A stretch of DNA of 11,821 bases from CAYXDR01 sp046498185 (GTDB lineage: Bacteria; Desulfobacterota; DSM-4660; Desulfatiglandales; Desulfatiglandaceae), in assembly GCA_046498185.1 (NCBI GenBank), contig JAWOBE010000058.1:1-11821 (forward strand), read 5' to 3'. The position numbers and the translations under genes were made by a program. This document shows positions 1 through 6,578 of the stretch, piece by piece. A model generated the notes under the pieces. It made no database searches. It saw only the letters and a list, made by a program, of their open reading frames with translations, and was not told where the DNA came from. The first letter of the stretch is position 1, and every line of letters starts with the position of its first letter.

Positions 1-185
1 GCCAGATCTTCACCGAACTGAAGGCGCCCGTACGGGTGGGGTATGGCCTTGCAGCCTTTTGTATTGAAAGCCACTTTTTCACAGGCCGAATTGCTTAAAT
101 CATCCAAAGGCAGAATCAGGACGTGATTCCGGATGCCGACTCTTCCGTTTTCCCGGCGGTAGCCCATTACTTTTCGTGTCGTCAT
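1..185 (-). CDS. UxaA/SuyB-family dehydratase or lyase, large subunit (5' part; runs off the window)
   Basis: Only the first 61 codons are inside the window. The N-terminus reads MTTRKVMGYRRENGRVGIRN and is followed by a hydrophobic strand and then HPYGRLQFGED. This matches the start of the large catalytic domain of the UxaA family (altronate and galactarate dehydratases, sulfolactate sulfo-lyase SuyB). Family members are metal-dependent cytoplasmic enzymes that remove water, or sulfite in SuyB, from hydroxy-acids. The start is firm: AAGGAGGT at 201-194 lies just upstream, and the ATG follows the stop of the small-subunit gene after only three bases, so the two are probably translationally coupled. 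Split small and large subunits resemble SuyA/SuyB more than the single-chain altronate dehydratases. The substrate cannot be told from this fragment. Confidence 0.85.
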   Translation of the reverse strand, partial: MTTRKVMGYRRENGRVGIRNHVLILPLDDLSNSACEKVAFNTKGCKAIPHPYGRLQFGEDL

Positions 186-188
186 TTT

Positions 189-467
189 CTACCACCTCCT
201 TGTCTTGAGATTGTGAATATGGACATGTTCGCCCTTTTTGAAATCCTTCACCACTTTACCAATATCGTGACCGTATTTGATCACGCCTTCATCGGTTGAA
301 TGGCCCCTGAGAGCGATTTTATGGCCCAGGGGGATGTCCTGAAGGGCTTTCACCGTAATTTTTTCTTGAGTGTCCATGAAGAGACCCTCGGCTTCACGGC
401 CGGCTGCGATGTCGACCGTGGCGACCCCGACCGTGTCGTCGTGTTCGTGAATCAAAAAATCCGTCAT
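189..467 (-). CDS. UxaA/SuyA-family dehydratase or lyase, small SAF-domain subunit
   Basis: The product has 92 residues. It is a free-standing SAF-type domain as found at the N-terminus of altronate dehydratase and as the separate alpha subunit of (2R)-sulfolactate sulfo-lyase. Landmarks are an N-terminal FLIHEHDDTVGVA strand, IPLGHKIAL near residues 45-53, IKYGHDIGKV near 63-72, and the end HVHIHNLKTRRW, all typical of the family. It probably forms the substrate or metal lid on the large subunit encoded immediately downstream. The start at 467 is chosen because AAGGAGG lies seven bases upstream. The open frame extends further upstream (to 650), but that part lies antiframe to the cytochrome b/c gene and lacks family similarity. 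It follows that gene after about 65 bases with no convincing terminator, so it likely belongs to the same transcript. SuyA is the closest guess; other hydroxy-acid dehydratases are possible. Confidence 0.85.
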   Translation of the reverse strand: MTDFLIHEHDDTVGVATVDIAAGREAEGLFMDTQEKITVKALQDIPLGHKIALRGHSTDEGVIKYGHDIGKVVKDFKKGEHVHIHNLKTRRW

Positions 468-531
468 TGGCTGCCTCCTTGAATAATGGAATAACGTTGA
501 ATGTTTTCGAGTGGGATTTCCCCTGCAATTT

Positions 532-1932
532 TTAGCGAACCTTGCCTTCCCTGACGTCCTCGGCGCTAACAATACGATGACGGCCTTGACTGGAATCCAG
601 TGCCAGGATGAACTCGGCCAAACTTCGTAATTCTGCGGATGGCAGATCATATTTGGGCATAATTGAGGTGCTGCTGACCTTCTGCGGATCTTTGATAAAC
701 ACCGTTAACTCATCCACAGTCCGATTTTTTTTTGCCATGTTAGCCAGATCCGGCCCTTGACGAATCCCTCCTCGGCCTCTTATTTGATGGCAGTAGGCAC
801 ATTCATTCTCTACAAACATCGAAAGCCCTTGACGTTCCGAAGCGCTCAAAGATCGATCTGGGATAGGTATTATCTTCCCGTATGGCTGCACCCCCGCGAA
901 GGCAGTAATCGTCAGATAAACAACAGCTACAATGCCGCTTATACCAAAAGCTGCAGCCAGAGGCCTGTCTGAGATGCGCCGGTAAGGTGTTCGACCGAGC
1001 CATGGAACTGTGAAAAGAATAACCATACCAACAAAGGGAATCAGCAGAGAGCCCACAGCCTCCCAGTGCCCAGGAAAATAAGTCAACAATTGAAAAAGCC
1101 ACATGTAATACCACTCTGGACGTGGCAGGTATTCCGGATCAAGTGTGCCGGCTTCATCTTGAAGCGGCACCCCGGCAAAAATGGACAACCCTATCAAAAC
1201 AATCAGAACCAGTACAAACGCAACGGAGGCTCGAGAAAGGTGTTCCGGATAAAACCGGTTCACCCGTTCAGGCTTTTCTTCCGGTTCACTTTCCGCTGCC
1301 ATGCCATGCAAACGCATCAGATAGATATGCACAGCTATCAACATGAACATCAAACCGGGCAAAATCAACATATGGCCGGCATAAAACCTTGACAAAGTCA
1401 TCCCTGAAACACGATCTCCTCCAAGCAAAATACCAGTAACAAAGTCACCAATCAAAGGTATGTCCCGAGCAATATTGCTTGATACTACCGTTGCCCAATA
1501 TGCTTTTTGATCCCAGGGTAGCAAGTATCCAGTGAACCCCATACCGAGGGTCAGGATAAACAACACAGCCCCTACAATCCATGTCGTCTCGCGAGGCGAT
1601 TTGAAGCATCCAGCAAAAAATACATGCAATAAATGGCACACCACCAATAGGACCATGGCTCCTGCGCCCCAGTGATGAATACCACGCAGCAACGATCCTA
1701 ACTGCACGTCTTCCATGATATAAAGAATTGAACGATAAGCTGCATCCGGCGACGGATTATAATACATAGCCAGAAACGTTCCTGTAGCGGCTTGAACTAC
1801 GAGAATCAAAACACATAGACTTCCCAACGTGGAGGTCCAACCAACCTTTGAAGGCAACCTTTTATAAAGAAAAGGCCGCAGATACGTCTCCCATCCAAAA
1901 CGTTGAGCCAAAAATTCTTTCAACTTAGACAT
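532..1932 (-). CDS. cytochrome b6/subunit IV fused to a C-terminal monoheme cytochrome c (quinol:cytochrome c reductase)
   Basis: This 466-residue membrane protein is the core of a bc-type quinol oxidase complex. Residues 1-210 are the cytochrome b6 part with four predicted helices. Heme-b ligands are H86 and H100 in helix 2 (RGIHHWGAGAM...CHLLHV) and H187 and H202 in helix 4; the 14 residues between the last pair match the b6 type. Residues 235-346 are a subunit IV part with three helices and the Qo-site PEWY motif at 272-275. Seven helices place the C-terminus in the periplasm, where residues 360-450 form a cytochrome c domain with CAYCH at 378-382 and probable Met ligand M425. The position of the b6 cysteine that binds heme ci appears to be Ile43. 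The start follows the SdhB-Rieske stop by one base, with GGAGG inside the end of that gene. The quinone is inferred to be menaquinone. Confidence 0.93.
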   Translation of the reverse strand: MSKLKEFLAQRFGWETYLRPFLYKRLPSKVGWTSTLGSLCVLILVVQAATGTFLAMYYNPSPDAAYRSILYIMEDVQLGSLLRGIHHWGAGAMVLLVVCHLLHVFFAGCFKSPRETTWIVGAVLFILTLGMGFTGYLLPWDQKAYWATVVSSNIARDIPLIGDFVTGILLGGDRVSGMTLSRFYAGHMLILPGLMFMLIAVHIYLMRLHGMAAESEPEEKPERVNRFYPEHLSRASVAFVLVLIVLIGLSIFAGVPLQDEAGTLDPEYLPRPEWYYMWLFQLLTYFPGHWEAVGSLLIPFVGMVILFTVPWLGRTPYRRISDRPLAAAFGISGIVAVVYLTITAFAGVQPYGKIIPIPDRSLSASERQGLSMFVENECAYCHQIRGRGGIRQGPDLANMAKKNRTVDELTVFIKDPQKVSSTSIMPKYDLPSAELRSLAEFILALDSSQGRHRIVSAEDVREGKVR

Positions 1933-1933
1933 G

Positions 1934-3241
1934 TCAAGCCGCCTCCACCATCAAGTATCCATTTTCGACTTTAAACCGATGGGTACCCAGCGGCCGAGGA
2001 GGAGGCCCGGCGATGACTCTGCCATCCCGATCAAACTGTCCTCCATGGCATGCACAAAGAAAAATCTTTTTCGCGGCATCCCAGTGAACGAGGCAACCCA
2101 GATGGGTGCACGTGGTGTTGTATACAATCATCTCATCGGTCAGCCGGCTTATCATCACCGGTTTAACCATTGTCTCTTTATGAAATCCGCTGGTAAAATC
2201 ATATCGCATCGTTAAGGTAGAGACTTGTCTCTCCGGCAGCTCTTCCATAGAGCAGATAGGAATCCATCGCTCCGGAGTTTTTCTCATAGTAGGCCCGATT
2301 GCAGCTGTCGCCAACAAGCCACCCACACCCAAGGTACATGCAGCACCGATTCCCATCGTAACTCTGCTCAAAAACCGACGGCGGGAAGGATCATCAGGCA
2401 ATTCTTTTTCATTCACGCCATCCGCTGCGACATAAACAGGCATTTCCAATTCAGGCTTCACAGATGACTGAGCAGGGGAAAACCTCGAATCCGCGTATGC
2501 CTCAGTACTCCTCAGCTCCTTCAGATTCATCAGAGCTTTACGCTGGATATACTTAATGGCACGGGTCGGGCTCAATTCCTTTGGACACACCTCAGTACAG
2601 TTAAACTCAGTGCGACAATTATAACATGAGCCCAATACTGTGCGCAGGCGCTCCTCATTGCATCCTTCACGGCTATCGGCCAGCAAAGTAAAAGCCCTAT
2701 TAAGAGCAGCCGGCCCGGCATAACCGTCGTGGTAATTAATCATGGTACAGCTCGAGACACAACATCCGCACTGGATGCATTCAGTTGCAAAACCGATATC
2801 TCGACGCTCTTGCGAGTCAGGAGGAATAACGGCCGGCTCTGTATCAGAAGATTGTGGGCAAAAGAAAGGCATCGCCTCCTCATATTTCTTGAAAAAGGAG
2901 GTCATGTCTACCACAAGATCTTTCACCACCGGAAAGTGGTTCAGAGGCCGCAGGGTAATATCTCTATCAGCAGGTAAATCGCAGACATTTGTCTTACAGG
3001 CCAACCTTTCACGGCCGTTGATGACCATACCGCATGAGCCGCACATGTTTACGCGACAGGCATAACGAAAAGCTAAAGTGGGATCCTGCTCTCGTTGGAG
3101 ACGGATAAGAACATCGAGTATCGTAGTCATATTTGGATTAGCAATGTCAATTTCGAAACGATCGAAATGTCCTTCTCCGCCTTGGAGCGGATCGTAGCGG
3201 AAAACTCGAACGACACGCAGTTGGCGATCTAATGTATCCAT
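1934..3241 (-). CDS. sdhB: fusion of SdhB-type iron-sulfur subunit and Rieske [2Fe-2S] protein
   Basis: One uninterrupted 435-residue frame carries two complete proteins. Residues 1-250 are SdhB/FrdB: a plant-type [2Fe-2S] site (C62, C67, C70, C82), [4Fe-4S] ligands C155, C158, C161 and C219, and [3Fe-4S] ligands C165, C209 and C215. After a 35-residue linker comes a twin-arginine motif SRRRFLS (286-292) with a hydrophobic helix at about 296-315, then a Rieske domain with box I CTHLGC (378-383), box II CACHGG (396-401) and a Pro loop GPPPRPL. SdhB would stay in the cytoplasm and pass electrons from flavin to quinone, while the Rieske domain would sit in the periplasm and take electrons from quinol at the cytochrome b encoded next. 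The Ser and Tyr that raise Rieske potential are Gly401 and Phe403, which suggests a low-potential cluster. A GTG at 2416 (V276) could allow internal initiation, but its ribosome site is weak. The ATG at 3241 has only a weak AGAGAG upstream. Confidence 0.93.
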   Translation of the reverse strand: MDTLDRQLRVVRVFRYDPLQGGEGHFDRFEIDIANPNMTTILDVLIRLQREQDPTLAFRYACRVNMCGSCGMVINGRERLACKTNVCDLPADRDITLRPLNHFPVVKDLVVDMTSFFKKYEEAMPFFCPQSSDTEPAVIPPDSQERRDIGFATECIQCGCCVSSCTMINYHDGYAGPAALNRAFTLLADSREGCNEERLRTVLGSCYNCRTEFNCTEVCPKELSPTRAIKYIQRKALMNLKELRSTEAYADSRFSPAQSSVKPELEMPVYVAADGVNEKELPDDPSRRRFLSRVTMGIGAACTLGVGGLLATAAIGPTMRKTPERWIPICSMEELPERQVSTLTMRYDFTSGFHKETMVKPVMISRLTDEMIVYNTTCTHLGCLVHWDAAKKIFLCACHGGQFDRDGRVIAGPPPRPLGTHRFKVENGYLMVEAA

Positions 3242-3262
3242 ATCTTAATCTCTCTACTCACA

Positions 3263-3604
3263 TCAGTAAATCCCAAACCAAATTATTACCAGCATCACAA
3301 TACCTAATCCTATTAGTCCAGCAATAAGAATTTTTTGATATTTGACATTGACAACATTGAAATCCAGCAGAATTACCCGTATACCTAGCATTGCGTGAAA
3401 GGTCAGAGTTGTCAGCAATAAAAATTGAATAAATGGTATATAGGTTAGGACCAAGTGCAATCCGAGCAGAAAGATAATCGCAATAGCCGAAATTCGCTGC
3501 CAGATCCAAGCCCACATACCAATGGGTGTGCTCCGCGCACGGTCAGGATCAAATTCCCCCCATTTCAGTCCAGGCCGATATTGCAAATCCACTTCCTTTT
3601 GCAT
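3263..3604 (-). CDS. sdhC: SdhC/SdhD-type succinate dehydrogenase cytochrome b anchor subunit
   Basis: This is a small membrane protein with three predicted helices, the membrane anchor of a complex II. From the 3604 start it has 113 residues; numbering below uses the longer 3628 start (121 residues). WIWQRISAIAI (R45, S47) resembles the quinone-site Arg/Ser of SdhC. H58 in helix 1 and H78 in helix 2 (FHAMLGIR...D) are candidate heme b ligands. The third helix covers about residues 98-120. I prefer the ATG at 3604 because GGGAG lies seven bases upstream, whereas the ATG at 3628 has no visible ribosome site. Classic complex II has either two three-helix anchors or one five-helix anchor, and only this one is encoded here. 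It may act as a homodimer, or a partner may be encoded elsewhere. It lies about 55 bases after the flavoprotein gene and 21 before the SdhB-Rieske gene. Confidence 0.85.
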   Translation of the reverse strand: MQKEVDLQYRPGLKWGEFDPDRARSTPIGMWAWIWQRISAIAIIFLLGLHLVLTYIPFIQFLLLTTLTFHAMLGIRVILLDFNVVNVKYQKILIAGLIGLGIVMLVIIWFGIY

Positions 3605-3657
3605 TCTTTTTCTCCCATCAAATTGCATTTTTAGAGTATAGAGCTCATAATAACATA

Positions 3658-5400
3658 CTATTTTTTTGCTTTAGGAGGCTTCTTAGCGTATTTTCGGCAC
3701 TCCTCGACGCTCTTATAAGTAAAAACCACAGGCTGTCTGTTAACAACCGGCCTATCGTCGTCACCACGCTTGAGTATAATGTTAAACAAATATTCAGCAT
3801 CATTCTGTTTAGGATAATCAAGCCGATAGTGAGCTCCTCTTTGCTCTTTCCGTTCTAAAGCTGAGACAGCTACCATACGCGATACATCAATCATATTGAG
3901 CAAATCTATATAAGTTTGCCAAGGCATATTATAAGCAGTATGTTCACTAACCGAAACTTTTTGACAAGCTTCAGCTATAACATCCAATTCATTAATAGCT
4001 TCAATCAACTCTTCTCCTCGACGGGTAACGCCGACCTTATTCCAGTTTGTTTCTCGGATCTCATTCCACAATGGAAAAACATCTTCACCTGACCCACGTT
4101 TGAGGGGATCCTCGTATCTTTCTCGCAAAGCGGCGTCATCTTTAAAGTTCGATTCCGGCCACCCAATTCCTTCTTTTCTTAAAAACCGCGCAATGGCCTT
4201 GCCAGCTTGTCGTCCGAAAACACATGAGTCGCAAACGCCATTTCCGCCCAGTCGATTCGCGCCATGAACACCACCGGAGTCTTCTCCCGCAACGAAAAGC
4301 CGGTTCAAAGAGGCGCGGCAATCTTCGTCGATTTTCGCTCCCCCCATAATATAATGTGCTGTAGGGGACACAGGTACCTTGCCCCGTGCCAAATCGTACT
4401 TGAATTGTCGACAGCGTGCTACCATGCCCGGAAAATTCTTCTCAACAAACTCAGATCCCAAGTGCTCAGCAACAATATGAACCCCTCCCTCGGGGCATGC
4501 CCGTCCCGCCTGTATTTCCATGTATGATGAGCGGCTCATCACATCACGGGTGGTTCGTTCCATGCGCTCAGGATCATATCGGGACATAAACCGCTCACCA
4601 TCACCATTCAGCATATAAGCGCCCGCGCCTCGCAGCCCTTCCTCCAGAAGAGATCCAGCCACGACACTGTTGGGAATAATCAAACCAGTCGGATGAAATT
4701 GCACCATTTCCATATCCCGCATTTCAACTCCGGCCCGATAAAGCATGCCCAAACCATCCACTGACTTCTCAGGCCCTGGTGCATGAAAACGGTATTGAGT
4801 CGGGCCTCCTCCGGTAGCAACCAATATCGCTCGCGCCTTTACTTTCAAAAAAACACCGCTTCTCATATTCAGCAGCATCGCACCGACTACCTCCTGACCA
4901 TTCGCATCAGTGAGGAGGTCTACTGCACGATGTTCTTCAAGTACCGTGATATGGCGTTTGATAACTTGCTCGGTAAGCCGGCTTAATATTTCTATCCCTG
5001 TCAGGTCACCTTTGTGAACCGTTCGGTCAAAGGATTGGCCTGCAAAAGGTTTCTGATGGATAGTCCCGTCTGGGTTACGTTCAAAAAAGCATCCATAGCG
5101 GGTTTCCATCTCTTTGATAGTCGGAGTAGCCTGTTCCACCAACGTTTTAGCTAAGCCTTGATCATTGATGTATTGCCCCCCTTTGAGAGTGTCCATCAGG
5201 TGCATCTCATGACTGTCATCATCATTAAGCACCACATTGAATCCTCCCTGGACCATACGGGTGCATCCCCCTTTGCCCTTGAGCGCTTTACAAACAATGA
5301 GAATTTTCAAAGAAGGATCGGCATCAAATGCATTCAGCGCAGCCATGTGCCCTGCTCCACCCATTCCTATAACCAACACATCAACCGTGATATAATCCAT
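3658..5400 (-). CDS. sdhA: SdhA/FrdA-type flavoprotein subunit, divergent at the FAD-linking position
   Basis: The 580-residue product matches the usual SdhA length. It should oxidise succinate or a related acid in the cytoplasm using FAD and pass electrons to the SdhB domain encoded two genes on. The dinucleotide fold VIGMGGAGHMAA starts at residue 10. Active-site positions kept are H236 (FHPTG), E254, R285 (TTRDV), H349 (AHYIMGG) and R383 (NRLGGN). Two positions differ from classic SdhA. In GCTRMVQGG, C46 stands where the His that covalently binds FAD normally is. In LLEEGLRG, E253 stands where Thr or Ser normally contacts the substrate. FAD is therefore non-covalent, or possibly Cys-linked, and the substrate may not be succinate. 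The C-terminus ends in a Lys/Pro-rich tail. It is the first gene of the operon; AAAGG lies about ten bases upstream of the ATG. Family membership is firm, substrate is not. Confidence 0.9.
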   Translation of the reverse strand: MDYITVDVLVIGMGGAGHMAALNAFDADPSLKILIVCKALKGKGGCTRMVQGGFNVVLNDDDSHEMHLMDTLKGGQYINDQGLAKTLVEQATPTIKEMETRYGCFFERNPDGTIHQKPFAGQSFDRTVHKGDLTGIEILSRLTEQVIKRHITVLEEHRAVDLLTDANGQEVVGAMLLNMRSGVFLKVKARAILVATGGGPTQYRFHAPGPEKSVDGLGMLYRAGVEMRDMEMVQFHPTGLIIPNSVVAGSLLEEGLRGAGAYMLNGDGERFMSRYDPERMERTTRDVMSRSSYMEIQAGRACPEGGVHIVAEHLGSEFVEKNFPGMVARCRQFKYDLARGKVPVSPTAHYIMGGAKIDEDCRASLNRLFVAGEDSGGVHGANRLGGNGVCDSCVFGRQAGKAIARFLRKEGIGWPESNFKDDAALRERYEDPLKRGSGEDVFPLWNEIRETNWNKVGVTRRGEELIEAINELDVIAEACQKVSVSEHTAYNMPWQTYIDLLNMIDVSRMVAVSALERKEQRGAHYRLDYPKQNDAEYLFNIILKRGDDDRPVVNRQPVVFTYKSVEECRKYAKKPPKAKK

Positions 5401-5460
5401 TTTTCGACCTTTAGGATCTAAAACTAGAGGGCATTTTCTGAATTTAAATGTATTAGATAT

Positions 5461-5473
5461 TGTATATTGTATA
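5461..5473. promoter_or_regulatory. candidate operator of the FCD-family regulator, operon side
   Basis: TGTATATTGTATA lies 60-72 bases upstream of the flavoprotein ATG and contains a tandem TTGTATA (5460-5473). Twelve of its 13 bases recur upstream of the regulator gene at 6457-6469. It overlaps the candidate -10 of the operon promoter, a position suited to repression. The link to this regulator is inferred from position and repetition only. Confidence 0.45.
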
Positions 5474-5500
5474 ATATTTTTTTACATCACCCGGTCGCAA
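5471..5500 (-). promoter_or_regulatory. candidate sigma70-type promoter of the respiratory operon
   Basis: On the minus strand, TTGCGA (5500-5495) is followed after 18 bases by TATTAT (5476-5471), about 70 bases before the flavoprotein start. A consensus TTGACA lies just upstream at 5506-5501 but has no -10 at proper spacing. The surrounding DNA is very AT-rich, so chance matches are a real risk. Confidence 0.4.
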
Positions 5501-5749
5501 TGTCAAGAAAAATTTTGGCTTAAAAGTTCAATCTAAAGAAGCTTGTAAAATTCAAAAGGAGGACCAATTTTTCACTATTTTGTGCACACACAAGCATTGA
5601 ACAGGGCGTAGCTGACACAAAGTAAATTCAAAAATACTACCTATACGATTACTACCCACTTTAAAATCGCAGGGCGAGCCAAGATTATTGCAATGAATGA
5701 TTGTTTTTAGCTTCATCCATTCGGAATAACTGATGAATTCAGCAAAAAA
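5483..5749. other. gene-free stretch between operon promoter and regulator gene
   Basis: No credible gene was found. It holds an AAAAGGAGG on the plus strand near 5555 without a start codon at suitable distance, and a small symmetric TTGTGCACACACAA at 5580-5593. No terminator with a T-run could be assigned to the regulator gene. Confidence 0.5.
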
Positions 5750-6415
5750 TTACTCGTTGAAATTCAGTGAATGAAGCGCATGGTTTCGAACACTGACGAT
5801 ATGGCGGCGCATTTGTTTTTCAGCATCCTCGGGATCATGTTTTTCAATCGCATCGAGAACCTTATAGTGCTCCTCCACAGTACGTCGAGCACGCCCAGGT
5901 ATAACCACTGTACGGACTCTAATAAGTCTCAGGTGGGTATTAATGACCGCCATCGCATTTTGGAGCATCTCATTATCACACGCATTTAATAATAATTGAT
6001 GAAATTCTATATCGGCTCTAGTAAAGTTCGTTAGATTTTCTCCTTGATCAGTTAACATATAGACTCGATCAAGAACCAGCCTAATCACGGAATTAAGGTC
6101 TGCATTGTCGTTAGTAGCGGCAACCAGACGGGCTACAAGACCTTCTAAAACCTCTCGCATATCGAATATTTCAGCAATTTTTTTTTCTGAATATTTCCGT
6201 AGAAAAGCTCCGCGCCGGGGAATAAATTCCACAATCCCCTCGTGTTCAAGTCGGAAAAGGCATTCACGGATAGGGGTGCGACTAACCCCGAACTTTATAG
6301 CCAAATCTTCTTCTAAAATTTTTTCTCCCGGCAGTATTTCTCTGGCCAAAATCATATCGTGTATGATTTCGTAAATCTGGTCCCGTAAGTTAGAATTTTC
6401 AATTTGTGCCTTCAT
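5750..6415 (-). CDS. GntR-family transcriptional regulator, FCD subfamily
   Basis: The 221-residue product has a winged helix-turn-helix at residues 10-75; LPGEKILEEDLA, VSRTPIRECL and GIVEFIPRRGAF are the usual GntR landmarks. An all-helical FCD ligand-binding domain follows at about 85-215. The FCD metal site appears complete: D135, H139, H183 and H205. FCD regulators usually sense small organic acids, often through the bound metal, and repress a neighbouring catabolic operon. Here the gene lies upstream of the respiratory and lyase operon in the same direction, and divergent from the gamma-glutamyltransferase-like gene. A 13-base motif shared by its own promoter and the operon promoter suggests autoregulated control. 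Base composition is AT-rich (about 32% GC at 6001-6060), unlike the gene on its other side. The ATG at 6415 has only weak AGAGA upstream. The effector is unknown. Confidence 0.92.
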   Translation of the reverse strand: MKAQIENSNLRDQIYEIIHDMILAREILPGEKILEEDLAIKFGVSRTPIRECLFRLEHEGIVEFIPRRGAFLRKYSEKKIAEIFDMREVLEGLVARLVAATNDNADLNSVIRLVLDRVYMLTDQGENLTNFTRADIEFHQLLLNACDNEMLQNAMAVINTHLRLIRVRTVVIPGRARRTVEEHYKVLDAIEKHDPEDAEKQMRRHIVSVRNHALHSLNFNE

Positions 6416-6456
6416 ATCAAATCTCTTTTCCTCAATTCAAAACATAGTATGTATAA

Positions 6457-6469
6457 TGTATATTGCATA
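6457..6469. promoter_or_regulatory. candidate operator of the FCD-family regulator, self-regulatory side
   Basis: TGTATATTGCATA lies 42-54 bases upstream of the regulator ATG and differs by one base from the site at 5461-5473. It overlaps the candidate -10 of the regulator's own promoter. Binding is inferred. Confidence 0.45.
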
Positions 6470-6484
6470 TGCGATGACTTGCAA
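6457..6484 (-). promoter_or_regulatory. candidate promoter of the GntR/FCD regulator gene
   Basis: On the minus strand, TTGCAA (6484-6479) and TATACA (6462-6457) are 16 bases apart. Both hexamers match the sigma70 consensus at four of six positions. The AT-rich setting makes this a weak call. Confidence 0.3.
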
Positions 6485-6497
6485 CAAAATTTTTTCA

Positions 6498-6525
6498 ACC
6501 CTGCTTCCTGTACTGGCAGCAGGGT
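6498..6525. repeat. inverted repeat between the divergent promoters
   Basis: ACCCTGC (6498-6504) and GCAGGGT (6519-6525) form a perfect 7-base inverted repeat with 14 bases between. It lies just upstream of the -35 of the plus-strand promoter, so it may be a regulator-binding site. No T-run follows, so it is not a typical terminator. Confidence 0.35.
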
Positions 6526-6549
6526 AATGGAAACAGCTTCACAGGTGTA

Positions 6550-6578
6550 TTGACGGCGGCCGAATGCTTCGACATAAT
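6550..6578 (+). promoter_or_regulatory. sigma70-type promoter of the gamma-glutamyltransferase-like gene
   Basis: TTGACG (6550-6555) and CATAAT (6573-6578) are separated by exactly 17 bases, each matching the consensus at five of six positions. Transcription would start near 6585, about 45 bases before the ATG at 6630. This rules out the earlier in-frame ATG at 6564. Confidence 0.65.

Noticed and set aside
468..650. Upstream extension of the small lyase-subunit frame to 650
   Set aside because: The extra residues overlap the end of the cytochrome b/c gene in another frame and show no family similarity; AAGGAGG fixes the start at 467.
5501..5506. Perfect TTGACA on the minus strand as -35 of the operon
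   Set aside because: Its nearest good -10 is 24 bases away; TTGCGA just downstream fits better.
5553..5580. AAAAGGAGG as ribosome site of a small plus-strand gene
   Set aside because: No start codon lies at a workable distance and no open frame follows.
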